Origin: Actinoplanes sichuanensis
Lineage (GTDB): Bacteria; Actinomycetota; Actinomycetes; Mycobacteriales; Micromonosporaceae
DNA length: 64,000 bases
Assembly: GCF_033097365.1 (NCBI RefSeq)
Contig: NZ_AP028461.1
Span: 11,497,501 to 11,561,500, forward strand
Reading direction: 5' to 3'
Within the stretch, counting starts at the first letter, position 1; each line of letters begins with the position of its first letter. This document shows positions 17,020-25,828 of the stretch, one piece after another. Position numbers and translations under genes: made by a program. The notes under the pieces were generated by a model, which saw nothing but the letters and a program-made list of their open reading frames with translations, did no database searches and was not told where the DNA came from.

Positions 17020-19752
17020 GTGGTGATCACGACGGCGCGACTGCTCGGCACGCTGGCGCTCACGCTGGGTGTGGTCGCCTTCGGCGAACTCGTCCTCGGC
17101 ACGCCCCGCCTCTACACCGACACGGCGCAACTGGTCGCCGGACTCGTCGCGGCCACTGTCTGCCTGACCGTCGGCCGCGACCGGGCCGGCGTCCCGCGTC
17201 GTTGGCGGCTGCTCGCCGCCGGAGGACTGGTCGTCTGGTCCCTCAACCGGGTCTGGTGGGTCGTCCAGGACCTGGCCGGCGCCGACCGCCCTCCGCACGC
17301 GCTCACCTGGGCCGGGTTGTTCGTGCTGCCGGCCTGCATGCTGGTCGGGCTGCTCGGCGCCGTGCACACCAGGCCCCGGCCGGTGCCCAGCTCGCCGCTG
17401 CGTGACCAGTTCGCCCTGATCATCGACAGTCTGCTGATCACCGGGTCGGTGCTGGCCCTCTTCTGGTCGGTGCTGCCCGGGTCGCCCGCCCTCCGAGGCC
17501 TCGACGTCGTCTACCTGATCTACCTGATCGCGGACCTGGTCCTGTTCACCATGGTGGTGCTGCTGCTCACCACCCGGCCCGACTCCCCGGCCGGGCGGCG
17601 GCCACTGCGGCTCGTCGGATCGGCGCTGCTCGCCTTCGGCGTCGCCGACACCGTCCGGCTCCTCGACGGCGGGCCCACCTGGCTGGAAGGGCTCGGTCAC
17701 CTGCTCGGGCCGGCGTTCATCGCGATGGCGGCGCTCAGCCCCAACCGGGTGCCGGCTCCGCAGCCCGACCCCGAAGTGCTCGAGCGCGACTGGTTCCGGC
17801 TCCTGCTGCCATACGGGCCGGTCGTCGTCACCGGGGTGGTGCTCGTCGTGCGTACCGTCGCCGAGGGGTCGCTCAGCCCGTTCGAGGCGTACCTGGGCTG
17901 GCTCGGTCTCGCCCTGGTCGTCACCCGCCAGATGATCACCATCGTCGACAACACGGTCCTCTTCGACCGGGTCGCCACCGCCCAGCGCCGCCTGCACCAC
18001 CAGGCCTATCACGATCCGCTGACCGGGCTGGCCAACCGCGCGCTCTTCCGGGAACGGCTCGTCCTCGCCATCGACGCCCACCAGAAACGCGGCACGCCCG
18101 TCGCCGTGCTCTTCGCCGACCTCGACGACTTCAAGCTGATCAACGACACGTTCGGGCATGCCATCGGCGACCGTGTCCTGCAGGCCATCGGCGAGCGGAT
18201 GCGGGCCGGGGTGCGGGCCGGGGATCTGGTCGCCCGCCTCGGTGGGGACGAGTTCGCCATCGTGCTCGATCAGGGTGGGGTCGCGGTTCCGGCGCCCCGG
18301 CGCCGGGCGCCTTGGCGACGCCGGGGCGATGGCATGTTGCGGCAGCGGCGTTATGTCCTCTCGGCAGCGGGGGTACGGGTCTCCGAGGCGGCCTTCGCGG
18401 GTGGGGCCACGGTGTCGCCTTCTTGGGACGCCTCCGCCGCGCCCGCCTCTGTCTCCTCGTCCGTCGCCTCGTCTTCCTCCGGTTCGTCTTCCGCTCCCTC
18501 GTCCTCCGCCACCTTGTCCTCCCCGGCCTCGTCTTCCGCGGCCTCGTCTTCCGCCACCTTGTCCTCCCCGGCCTCGTCCTCCGTCGTGTCTTCTGTCGGT
18601 TCTGTGGATCCTTCGGCGTCTTTGTCCGCCACCGTGGCGTCTGCTTCGGCGGCCGCTTCCCCCGGTTCCTCCCCGGGTTCTTCCGCGGTCTCTTCCGTGC
18701 CGGGCTCCGGGTCGCCTTTCCCCGGTGACGAGGCCGCCTGGGAGGCTGAAGCCGAGGCCATCGGGCAGCGGGTGCTGGCGACCCTCCGCGAGCCGTACAT
18801 CATCGACGGCCGCTCGGTCGGTGTCGGCGTCAGCATCGGCCTGGTCACCGCCGAACCGGGTGACAAGCTCACCGCCGACCTGCTGCTGCGCCGCGCCGAC
18901 GCCGCCATGTACGCGGTGAAACGTCGTGGCAAGGGCGAACTGATCCGCTACACCGGCCCCAAGGACTCCGGCCCGCACGCCGACCTGCCACAGCTTCTGG
19001 CCGGCGCGTTGTCCGGCGGAAGTCCCGCGGCGGCCGGCTTCGACGTGCACTACCAGCCGATCGTCCGGCTCAGCGACGGCGCGACCGTCTCGGTCGAGGC
19101 GCTGGCCCGGTGGACCGACCCGGTGGCCGGCCCGGTCCACCCCGACGTCTTCGTCACGATGGCCGAGCGAACCGGCCTGGTCGCCGCGATCGACGACTTC
19201 GTGCTCGACCGTGCCTGCGCCGACGCCGCCCGTCTGGCCGAGATCTACGGCCGCCCCATCGACGTACACGTCAACGTCTCCGCTGGACGTCTCGCCGGCC
19301 AGGGTCTGGAGGACGCCGTCCGCGCCGCCTTGACCCGGCACCGCCTCGACCCGGCCCGCCTGATCATCGAGATCACCGAGACCCTCCGCATCCCCGATCT
19401 GCCCTGCGCCGCCTCCCTCGTCGAACGGCTCCGCGCCCTCGGCGTACGGGTGGCCCTCGACGACTTCGGCAGCGGCTACAACGCCCTGGCCCAGTTGCAC
19501 GCCATCCCGGTCGACATCGTCAAGCTCGACTCCACCCTGACCGACGTCGACACCTCCCCGGACCGGGCCGGAGCCCTGTGCCGTTCGGTGCTGGCCATCT
19601 GCGCCGAACTCGGCATCACCGTGGTGGCCGAGGGCCTGGAGACCGAGGAACGGGCCGGTGCGATGGCCGCGCTGGGTTGCCCGCAGGGACAGGGCTACCT
19701 CTACGGTGCCCCGGCCCCTCTCTCCCGCCTCCCGGGCCCGGCCGTGTCGTGA
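17020..19752 (+). CDS. membrane-bound diguanylate cyclase/phosphodiesterase (GGDEF-EAL) with a Ser-rich insertion in GGDEF
   Basis: 910 aa. Residues 1-320 contain about nine hydrophobic segments, a likely membrane sensor. The GGDEF domain begins near residue 328 (HHQAYHDPLTGLANRALF); RLGGDEFAIVL has GGDEF at 408-412 and an intact inhibitory RxxD site (RAGD) five residues before it. From about 418 to 570 there is a long insertion: a basic part, then about 110 residues of Ser/Ala/Pro. The domain resumes with EAIGQRVLATLREPY and GVSIGLVTAEPG. The EAL domain (about 655-900) keeps VEALARW (Glu693), NVSAG, IEITET, DDFGSGYN, VKLD, VAEGLETEE and QGYLYG. It could therefore make and degrade c-di-GMP. 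Start GTG at 17020 or 17023. Confidence 0.9.
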   Translation: MVITTARLLGTLALTLGVVAFGELVLGTPRLYTDTAQLVAGLVAATVCLTVGRDRAGVPRRWRLLAAGGLVVWSLNRVWWVVQDLAGADRPPHALTWAGLFVLPACMLVGLLGAVHTRPRPVPSSPLRDQFALIIDSLLITGSVLALFWSVLPGSPALRGLDVVYLIYLIADLVLFTMVVLLLTTRPDSPAGRRPLRLVGSALLAFGVADTVRLLDGGPTWLEGLGHLLGPAFIAMAALSPNRVPAPQPDPEVLERDWFRLLLPYGPVVVTGVVLVVRTVAEGSLSPFEAYLGWLGLALVVTRQMITIVDNTVLFDRVATAQRRLHHQAYHDPLTGLANRALFRERLVLAIDAHQKRGTPVAVLFADLDDFKLINDTFGHAIGDRVLQAIGERMRAGVRAGDLVARLGGDEFAIVLDQGGVAVPAPRRRAPWRRRGDGMLRQRRYVLSAAGVRVSEAAFAGGATVSPSWDASAAPASVSSSVASSSSGSSSAPSSSATLSSPASSSAASSSATLSSPASSSVVSSVGSVDPSASLSATVASASAAASPGSSPGSSAVSSVPGSGSPFPGDEAAWEAEAEAIGQRVLATLREPYIIDGRSVGVGVSIGLVTAEPGDKLTADLLLRRADAAMYAVKRRGKGELIRYTGPKDSGPHADLPQLLAGALSGGSPAAAGFDVHYQPIVRLSDGATVSVEALARWTDPVAGPVHPDVFVTMAERTGLVAAIDDFVLDRACADAARLAEIYGRPIDVHVNVSAGRLAGQGLEDAVRAALTRHRLDPARLIIEITETLRIPDLPCAASLVERLRALGVRVALDDFGSGYNALAQLHAIPVDIVKLDSTLTDVDTSPDRAGALCRSVLAICAELGITVVAEGLETEERAGAMAALGCPQGQGYLYGAPAPLSRLPGPAVS
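18496..18590 (+). repeat. 45-bp in-frame tandem repeat coding Ser-rich linker
   Basis: Two near-identical 45-bp units (about 18501-18545 and 18546-18590) code for repeated SSATLSSPASSS sequence inside the GGDEF insertion. The codons (TCT, TCC, TCG mixed with CTT and GTC) are less GC-biased in third position than in the flanking domain. Slippage or unequal recombination is the likely origin. Confidence 0.75.
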
Positions 19753-19762
19753 ACGCCTTCCG

Positions 19763-22351
19763 TCAGCGGGAGCGTGGGTTGGCCCGCCGCGTCGGTTCGG
19801 CGGTGGTCGGATCCTCCGGCCATGGGTGCCGGGGGTATCGGCCGCGCATCTCCGCGCGTACCTGTGGATAGCCCTGAACCCAGAACGAGCCGAGGTCGGC
19901 GGTGACGGCGACCGGCCGCCCCGCCGGGGACAGCAGGTGCAGCAGCACCGGAACCCGCCCGTCGGCCAGGCGTGGTGCCTCCTTCCAGCCGAACGCCTCC
20001 TGCACCTTCACCGCCAGCACCGGCGCCGCCGGATCGCGGTAGTCGACCCGTACCTGGGACCCGCTCGGCACCGGTAGTCGCTCCGGCGCCACATCGTCCA
20101 GCCGGCCCGCCACCGACCAGGGCACCAGGCGCCGCAGCCCACCGGCGACGTCGGCTCTCGCCAGGTCGGACCGCCGCCGTGCCGTGCCGAGGTCGAGCCA
20201 GTCCTCCGGGTTCGCCAGCAGCGCCTCGTCGGACATGTCCGGCCAGGGGTCGCCGAGTGCCGCATGCGCGAAGGCGAGCCGTCTGCGCAGGTCCTCGGCG
20301 TTGCGGCTCCACGTCAGCAGGTCGAGCCCCTCCTGCCGCAGGCCGGCGACCAGCGCCGCCCGTAGCTGCGCCGGATCGGGATCGGCGATGCGGGTGGAGA
20401 CCAGGGTGATCGCTCCGAGCCTGCGGACCCGCCGGGCCACCACGTCGCCGTCGATCCACCCGATCTCGGCGGACTCGGTGGCCATCGGCGCGGCCACCTC
20501 CAGGGCGGTGTCCTCGTCCAGGGGTGCGGCGCTGCGGATCCGGGCCACCCGTGCCCCAGCCGCACGGTCCGCCCCGGCCACGGCCAGCCACGGCGTCCCG
20601 GTCAGCGGGCTTCCCACGGGTAGCTCGGCCGCGGTGCCGCCGGCCATCAGGTAGGACCGGCTGCCCGGCTCCCGCACGCGCGCTACCCGCTCCGGATAGG
20701 CCAGTCCGACGATCAGTCCGGCCGCGAGGTCGTCGTTGAGCCGCGCCGCCGGTGACGGTCGTCTTGGCGATGATGACCGGGTTGAGGCTGCTCCTGGGGC
20801 CACGGATGGTCGGTCAGCGGCTGCCTCGGAGGACGGTGAGGTGCCGTCGGGTGCGGCGCGGCCGGTGGGTGAGCGGTCCAGCGCCCGGGTCAGACGGCGG
20901 ACCTCGGCGCGCCGGGCGGGATCGTTGCGCCCGGCCCGCAGAACCGAGACCACGTCGCCGGTGGTCGTGCGGTCGTCGTCGAGGACGGCCACCATCTCGG
21001 CCGCACGGTCCGCTCCGAGGACGGTGGCGCCGTCGATCAGGGCGCGGCCCAGCCGGGGATGGAGGCCGGCCGCGGCCAGGTCTCGGCCACGCGCGGTGAC
21101 CCGGCCCTCGGTGTCGACGGCGCCCAGGTCGTGCAGGGTGGCGACAGCGGCCCGCAGCGCACCGGCCGGCGGCGGATCAGGCAGGGCCAGGCCGTCCCCA
21201 CCGGGGTGCCCCCACAGCGCCAGATCCAGCGCGAACCCGGTCAGGTCGGCGGCGGCGATCTCCGGCTCGGGCTGAGCGGGCAGTCGATCGTGCAGCGCCG
21301 CCGGCCAGCAGCGGTAGACCCGGCCGGGCGCCTCCCGGCCGGCCCGCCCGGCACGCTGCTCCGCGGACGACCGCGACACCGCGACTGTGGCCAGGGCGCC
21401 CAGACCGCGGGCGTGATCCATCCGCGGCACCCGGCTGAGCCCGGCGTCGACCACCGCTCGAACCCCCGGAACCGTCAGGCTGCTCTCGGCGACGGCGGTG
21501 GCCAGCACGACCCGGCGACGCGGGCCGGCACGTAGCGCCGCATCCTGCGCGGCACCGGTCAGCCGACCGTGCAGGGACACGACCTCGGCATCCAGACCGG
21601 CGAGGCGCCCGGCGACGGTGGTGATCTCACCGGCACCGGGCAGGAAGACCAGCACGTCACCGTCACCCTCGGCAAGGGCCCGCCGGGTCGTGGCGGCCAC
21701 ATGGTCGAGGAGACGCGGGTCGACCCGGAGCCCGTGCGGCGGCGTGATCGGCCCGGCCGGCGGCGCCCAGATCACCTCGACCGGGTGGTTACGGGCGTGG
21801 GCGACGACGATCGGGGCGGGCCGCCCGGACTCGCCGAGAACCGCCGCCAGCCGCTCGGCGTCGGCGGTCGCCGAGGTGGCGAGAACCCGCAGGTCGGGAC
21901 GCAACGCGGCCCGCACCTCCACGAGGAAGGCCAGAGCCAGGTCGGAGTCGAGGTGGCGCTCGTGGCACTCGTCCAGGATCACGGTGGTGACGCCGGCCAG
22001 CTCCGGGTCGGCCTGCAACCGGCGGACCAGCAGACCTGTCGTGACGACCTCGACGACGGTGTCGCGGGAGACCTGCCGCTCGCCGCGCACCGCGAAGCCG
22101 ACCCGCTGCCCGGCCTGCTCGCCGAGCAGCGTGGCCATCCGGCGGGCGGCGGCCCGCGCCGCGACCCGGCGCGGCTCGGCCACGATCACCCGGCCGCCCG
22201 GCGTCGCCAACGCGAGCGGCACCAGCGTGGTCTTGCCGGTGCCGGGCGGTGCGACCAGGACGGCGGCCCCGGCGTCGTCCAGCGTGGCGGCCACCTCGGG
22301 CAGCACGGGACGGACCGGGAGATCGGGCAGGGAGCCGGCGGGGATGAGCAC
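19763..22351 (-). CDS. hrpB: ATP-dependent RNA helicase HrpB
   Basis: 862 aa from the GTG at 22351. An in-frame GTG at 22399 would add 16 residues of no family likeness and would overlap a DnaA box, so the shorter form is chosen. DEAH/RHA helicase core: APPGTGKTTLVPLAL (Walker A), DECHERHLDSDLALAF (motif II, DECH), TSATAD (III), ATAVAESSLTVPGV and QRAGRAGRE (VI). The C-terminal HrpB domain is complete (PWSVAGRLDDVAPERLPVPSG, YRDPAAPVLAVKVQE, SFWVQGYPQVRAEMRGRYP). An Arg/Ser/Pro-rich linker interrupts near residue 500. HrpB is a putative RNA helicase of unclear substrate. It converges on the GGDEF-EAL gene with a 10-bp gap. Confidence 0.95.
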   Translation of the reverse strand: MLIPAGSLPDLPVRPVLPEVAATLDDAGAAVLVAPPGTGKTTLVPLALATPGGRVIVAEPRRVAARAAARRMATLLGEQAGQRVGFAVRGERQVSRDTVVEVVTTGLLVRRLQADPELAGVTTVILDECHERHLDSDLALAFLVEVRAALRPDLRVLATSATADAERLAAVLGESGRPAPIVVAHARNHPVEVIWAPPAGPITPPHGLRVDPRLLDHVAATTRRALAEGDGDVLVFLPGAGEITTVAGRLAGLDAEVVSLHGRLTGAAQDAALRAGPRRRVVLATAVAESSLTVPGVRAVVDAGLSRVPRMDHARGLGALATVAVSRSSAEQRAGRAGREAPGRVYRCWPAALHDRLPAQPEPEIAAADLTGFALDLALWGHPGGDGLALPDPPPAGALRAAVATLHDLGAVDTEGRVTARGRDLAAAGLHPRLGRALIDGATVLGADRAAEMVAVLDDDRTTTGDVVSVLRAGRNDPARRAEVRRLTRALDRSPTGRAAPDGTSPSSEAAADRPSVAPGAASTRSSSPRRPSPAARLNDDLAAGLIVGLAYPERVARVREPGSRSYLMAGGTAAELPVGSPLTGTPWLAVAGADRAAGARVARIRSAAPLDEDTALEVAAPMATESAEIGWIDGDVVARRVRRLGAITLVSTRIADPDPAQLRAALVAGLRQEGLDLLTWSRNAEDLRRRLAFAHAALGDPWPDMSDEALLANPEDWLDLGTARRRSDLARADVAGGLRRLVPWSVAGRLDDVAPERLPVPSGSQVRVDYRDPAAPVLAVKVQEAFGWKEAPRLADGRVPVLLHLLSPAGRPVAVTADLGSFWVQGYPQVRAEMRGRYPRHPWPEDPTTAEPTRRANPRSR

Positions 22352-22389
22352 GCGCCCAGTCTGGCCCATCCCGCCGGGGACCTTCGCGG

Positions 22390-22561
22390 TTGTCCACACT
22401 GGCGGCAGGGGCGATCGCCGTTCGTGCTTCTGTGGATGACGCGGCCGTCGGAAACAGCAAGATCACCGGCTGATAACGGCGAGGTCGCGGTGCATTTCCG
22501 GCGGTTGTCCACAGGGCGGCCCCGGATACGCCGGTTTGCGCTGCTGGCGGCGTTGTCCACA
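22390..22561. promoter_or_regulatory. cluster of four DnaA-box-like sites (three perfect TTGTCCACA)
   Basis: TTGTCCACA, the consensus DnaA box of high-GC actinomycetes, occurs at 22390-22398, 22505-22513 and 22553-22561 on the plus strand. A one-mismatch relative of TTATCCACA lies on the minus strand at 22431-22439 (TCATCCACA). All are in the non-coding region of about 340 bp between hrpB and uraD (22352-22690). There is no dnaA, dnaN, parAB or AT-rich unwinding region, so this is not a classical oriC. It may be a DnaA-titrating or DnaA-regulated site. The rest of the region shows nothing else clear, apart from the uraD ribosome binding site. Confidence 0.75.
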
Positions 22562-22690
22562 GCCCTGGCCGGACGGCGAGATTTCCGGCCCGCTTTCGTG
22601 GCAGGGTGGCGCTTGTTAATTCTTCGGTCCGTCCGAGCGTGTCTCGGCTCCGGGCTGCTTGACTGATCGACATCGACGAGGGGGTGACCG

Positions 22691-23197
22691 ATGGGTGCGC
22701 TGGAGTCCTTCAATGCTCTGCCCGCGGAGCGTCTGGAGGCCGAGTTGCTCGCCTGCTGCGCGGCGCCCGCCTGGGGCACGGCCGTCGCCGCCAAGAGGCC
22801 GTTCGCCGACCGTGCCGGCATTCTCGCCGCGGCCGACACCGCGAGCCGTGAGCTGAGCTGGCCGGATGTGCTGGAGGGTCTGTCCGCGCATCCGCGGATC
22901 GGCGAGCGGGCCGCCGGTGACTCCAAGGAGGCCGCCTGGTCGCGGGCCGAGCAGTCGGCGGCCGCGCAGACCGCCGACGACACCACGAGGGCCGAGCTGA
23001 TCGCGGCGAACCGGGCGTATGAGGAGCGGTTCGGTCATGTCTTCCTGATCTTCGCGAGCGGCCGTTCGCAGGCCGAGATCCTGGCCGCGGCCCGGGAGCG
23101 GCTCGGCAACGACGAGGCCACCGAGCAGGCGATCGTGACGGATGAGCTGCGCAAGATCGCGCGGCTCCGGCTGGAGCGGGTGCTCGATGCCCTCTGA
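22691..23197 (+). CDS. uraD: 2-oxo-4-hydroxy-4-carboxy-5-ureidoimidazoline (OHCU) decarboxylase
   Basis: 168 aa, ATG with a strong GAGGGGGTGA ribosome binding site. OHCU decarboxylase turns the unstable product of HIU hydrolase into S-allantoin. Markers: FNALPAERLEAELLACCAAP at the N terminus, the HPRIGER motif with catalytic His67, then AAYEERFGHVFLIFASG-like NRAYEERFGHVFLIFASGRS and the RKIARLRLERVL ending. Length is normal for the single-domain form. It starts the urate operon; its last bases overlap the start of uraH (23187). The DnaA-box cluster lies in its upstream region. Confidence 0.94.
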   Translation: MGALESFNALPAERLEAELLACCAAPAWGTAVAAKRPFADRAGILAAADTASRELSWPDVLEGLSAHPRIGERAAGDSKEAAWSRAEQSAAAQTADDTTRAELIAANRAYEERFGHVFLIFASGRSQAEILAAARERLGNDEATEQAIVTDELRKIARLRLERVLDAL

Positions 23198-23546
23198 CGG
23201 TGTCACCGCGGCCTTCCACGCCCGCATTTCGACGCACATCCTGGACACGGTGACCGGCGACCCGGCGACGGACGTCTACGTGCGGCTGGAACGCCGCGAC
23301 TCGGACGGCTGGAGCACCATCTCCGAGGGCCGCACCGACGACGACGGCCGCCTGCGTTACGAGGTGCCGTTGCACGCGTGGCAGGCCGGCGGCTATCGCC
23401 TGTTCTTCTACGTGGAGCCCTATCTGGGTGGTGACTGCTTCTTTCCGGAGATCACCGTCGCTTTCCACGTCCATGACCCGAATCGCCACTATCACGTGCC
23501 GTTGCTGCTCAGCCGGTACGGCTACACCACCTACCGAGGGAGCTGA
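23187..23546 (+). CDS. uraH: 5-hydroxyisourate hydrolase (transthyretin-like)
   Basis: 119 aa. The ATG lies inside the end of uraD (11-bp overlap), so translation is probably coupled. The transthyretin fold signatures are visible: STHILDTVTGDPATDV with His17, RTDDDGRLR with the conserved Arg, HVHDPNRHYHVPLLLS, and the terminal YRGS tetrapeptide that distinguishes HIU hydrolases from true transthyretin. It hydrolyses 5-hydroxyisourate, the product of uricase, to OHCU, the substrate of UraD. The order uraD-uraH-uricase is common in actinomycetes. Confidence 0.95.
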   Translation: MPSDGVTAAFHARISTHILDTVTGDPATDVYVRLERRDSDGWSTISEGRTDDDGRLRYEVPLHAWQAGGYRLFFYVEPYLGGDCFFPEITVAFHVHDPNRHYHVPLLLSRYGYTTYRGS

Positions 23547-23551
23547 CACCG

Positions 23552-24412
23552 TTGGGGATCGTGCTCGGACCGAACCGCTACGGCAAGGCGGAGACCCGTC
23601 TGGTGCGGGTGCACCGGGACGGCGACTCACACGGCCTGGTGGATTTCAACGTCAGTGTGGCGCTCTCCGGCGACCTGACCGCGACGCACCTGACCGGCGA
23701 CAACTCGGGTGTCCTGCCGACCGACACGATGAAGAACACGGTGTACGCGTTCGCCAAGGAGCACGGTGTCGGTGAGCCGGAGACGTTCGCCCTGCTCCTG
23801 GCGCGGCACTTCGTGAGCTCCCAGCCACAGGTGCACGCCGCGAAGGTGTCGGTCGAGTCATTCGTGTGGGACCGGCTGGGCCCGCACTCGTTCCGGAAAC
23901 GGGGCGACCACGTGCGTACCACCGTGGTGCACGTGTCGTCGGAGACCGTGCAGGTGGTCTCCGGGGTGACCGGTCTGGTGCTGCTGAATTCGACGGATTC
24001 GGAGTTCCACGGTTTCGTCGAGGACGGCTACACGACTCTGAAACCGGCGACCGACCGGATCCTGGCGACGGCTGTGGACGCCCGTTGGCGGCACACCGGC
24101 GACGACACCGACTGGGCGGCCTCGCACGCCGGGGCGATGGACGCGCTGGTGAAGGCATTCGTCGGCACCTACAGCTACTCGCTGCAGCAGACGCTCTACG
24201 CGATGGGCGCGCGGGTGATCGAGGACCGGCCGGAGATCGCCGAGGTGCGGCTGGCGCTGCCGAACAAGCACCACTACCTGGCCGACCTGTCCCCGTTCGG
24301 CCTGGACAACCCGGGTGAGGTGTTCATCGCCGGTGACCGGCCGTACGGATTGATCGAGGGCAGTGTGTCCCGCGACGACGCGCCCGCCGCGACCGCGGAG
24401 TGGTGGCTGTGA
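23552..24412 (+). CDS. uox: urate oxidase (uricase)
   Basis: 286 aa, TTG start 5 bp after uraH. Cofactor-free oxidation of urate to 5-hydroxyisourate with O2. The two T-fold repeats show the family residues: LPTDTMKNTVYAFAKEH (with the catalytic Thr of the K-T dyad), ESFVWDRLG, LLNSTDSEFHGFVEDGYTTL (Phe and neighbouring residues of the active site), SLQQTLYAMG, and LPNKHHYLADLSPFGLDNPGEVF near the C terminus. Length is typical. There is no peroxisomal signal, as expected in bacteria. It ends by overlapping the deaminase gene. It is placed third in the operon, so all three enzymes from urate to allantoin are co-expressed. Confidence 0.96.
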   Translation: MGIVLGPNRYGKAETRLVRVHRDGDSHGLVDFNVSVALSGDLTATHLTGDNSGVLPTDTMKNTVYAFAKEHGVGEPETFALLLARHFVSSQPQVHAAKVSVESFVWDRLGPHSFRKRGDHVRTTVVHVSSETVQVVSGVTGLVLLNSTDSEFHGFVEDGYTTLKPATDRILATAVDARWRHTGDDTDWAASHAGAMDALVKAFVGTYSYSLQQTLYAMGARVIEDRPEIAEVRLALPNKHHYLADLSPFGLDNPGEVFIAGDRPYGLIEGSVSRDDAPAATAEWWL

Positions 24413-25752
24413 TCATCATCGAGAACGCGCACGTCGCGACGGTCGACGCGGCCGGCACCGAGTACACCGACGGCCATGTCGTGGTCGGTGACGACGGCCG
24501 GATCGTCGCGGTCGGGCCGGGCCGCTCCGAGCTGGCCGGCGAGCGGCGCGACGGTACCGGCTGCCTGGTCACACCGGGCCTGGTGAACACTCATCACCAC
24601 CTCTACCAGTGGGCGACCCGTGGCCTGGCACTGGATGAGACGCTGTTCGGCTGGCTCACCACGCTCTACCCGATCTGGGGCCGGCTGGACGCCGGGATCG
24701 TGGGCGCGGCGGCCGGGGCCGGGCTGGGCTGGCTGGCCCTGTCCGGCTGCACCACGAGCATGGACCACCACTACGTGTTCCCCCGAGACGGCGGTGACGT
24801 GCTGGCCGCCGAGATCGAGGCGGCCCGGGCGATCGGGGTGCGGTTCCACCCGACCCGCGGTTCGATGGATCTGAGTCGCAAGGACGGTGGCTTGCCGCCG
24901 GATCACGTGGTCGAGGACACCGACGAGGCGCTCGCGGCCACCGAGGCGGCGATCGACCGCTGGCACGACCCGTCGCCGGATTCGATGCTACGGATCGCGG
25001 TGGCGCCCTGCTCGCCGTTCTCGGTGACCACCCGCCTGATGGAGGAGGCGGCGGTCCTGGCCCGGCGCAAGGGGGTGCGGCTGCACACCCATCTCGCCGA
25101 GACCGACGACGAGGAGGAGTTCTGCCTCAAGCAGTTCGGCTGCACCCCGGTGGAGTACGCGGAGCGCGTCGGCTGGCTAGGCGACGACGTGTGGCTGGCC
25201 CACGGTGTGCACCTGGACGACGCGGCGATCGCGAAACTGGGCGCCACCAGGACCGGTGTCGCGCACTGCCCGAGCTCGAACGCGCGGCTCGGCACCGGTG
25301 CGGCCCGGGTGCGTGAGCTGCTCGACCACGGCGTGCCGGTGGGCCTCGGGGTGGACGGCGCGGCGTCGCAGGAGGTGTCGCACCTGGGCGCCGAGTTGCG
25401 GCAGGCGCTCTACACGGCACGGCAGCGGCAGGGCCCGAAGTCGTTCGACGCGCGGGAGGCGTTGCGACTGGGCACCATCGGCGGGGCGCAGTGTCTGGGC
25501 CGGCAGGCCGACATCGGTTCGCTGGAGCCGGGCAAGCTGGCCGACCTGGTGATGTGGCGGCTGGACGGTCTGGGGCACGAGGGCATCGACGACAAGGTCG
25601 CGGCGCTGGTCTTCGGCCCACCGGCACGGGTCGATCTGGCGCTGGTCGGTGGCCGCCCGATCGTCGAGCGCGGTGAGTTGGTGAACGCCGATGCCGACAC
25701 GTTGACGGCTGAGGCACGGCGGGCGCACCGCAGGCTGATGGCGACCTCCTGA
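24409..25752 (+). CDS. 8-oxoguanine deaminase-like amidohydrolase
   Basis: 447 aa from the GTG at 24409, which overlaps the uricase stop (GTGA); a GTG at 24400 is also possible. It is an ATZ/TRZ-type metal-dependent amidohydrolase: NTHHHLYQW metal site, HTHLAETDDEEEF, AHGVHLDDAAIAKL, HCPSSNARLGTG and LGVDGAASQEVSH. The combination TMDHHYVFP-like SMDHHYVFPR, FHPTRGSMDLSRKDGGLPPDHVVED and this operon context match proteins annotated as 8-oxoguanine deaminase in Streptomyces. That enzyme converts 8-oxoguanine to urate, feeding uricase directly. Guanine deaminase activity is the main alternative. Confidence 0.85.
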   Translation: MIIIENAHVATVDAAGTEYTDGHVVVGDDGRIVAVGPGRSELAGERRDGTGCLVTPGLVNTHHHLYQWATRGLALDETLFGWLTTLYPIWGRLDAGIVGAAAGAGLGWLALSGCTTSMDHHYVFPRDGGDVLAAEIEAARAIGVRFHPTRGSMDLSRKDGGLPPDHVVEDTDEALAATEAAIDRWHDPSPDSMLRIAVAPCSPFSVTTRLMEEAAVLARRKGVRLHTHLAETDDEEEFCLKQFGCTPVEYAERVGWLGDDVWLAHGVHLDDAAIAKLGATRTGVAHCPSSNARLGTGAARVRELLDHGVPVGLGVDGAASQEVSHLGAELRQALYTARQRQGPKSFDAREALRLGTIGGAQCLGRQADIGSLEPGKLADLVMWRLDGLGHEGIDDKVAALVFGPPARVDLALVGGRPIVERGELVNADADTLTAEARRAHRRLMATS

Positions 25753-25828
25753 CGGTCGCGGGGAAGGACCATGAATAATGCTCGATTACGGTACGGGGGA
25801 GTAACCACACTGAGAGGAATCGTCAACG

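Noticed and set aside
18270..18735. Intein in the GGDEF domain
   Set aside because: No intein splicing motifs (N-terminal Cys/Ser block, C-terminal HN) and the sequence is low-complexity.
18351..18932. Minus-strand open frame encoding an acidic repeat protein
   Set aside because: It is the mirror of the Ser-rich insertion; the plus-strand frame continues the GGDEF-EAL protein on both sides, and the mirror frame has no ribosome binding site or family likeness.
16984..19500. Long minus-strand open frame across the GGDEF-EAL gene
   Set aside because: Composition is Gly/Arg/Asp-rich without domains, and the plus strand has full catalytic motifs.
22352..22690. Chromosomal replication origin
   Set aside because: DnaA boxes are present but too few, with no dnaA/dnaN/gyrB/parAB neighbours and no AT-rich unwinding region.
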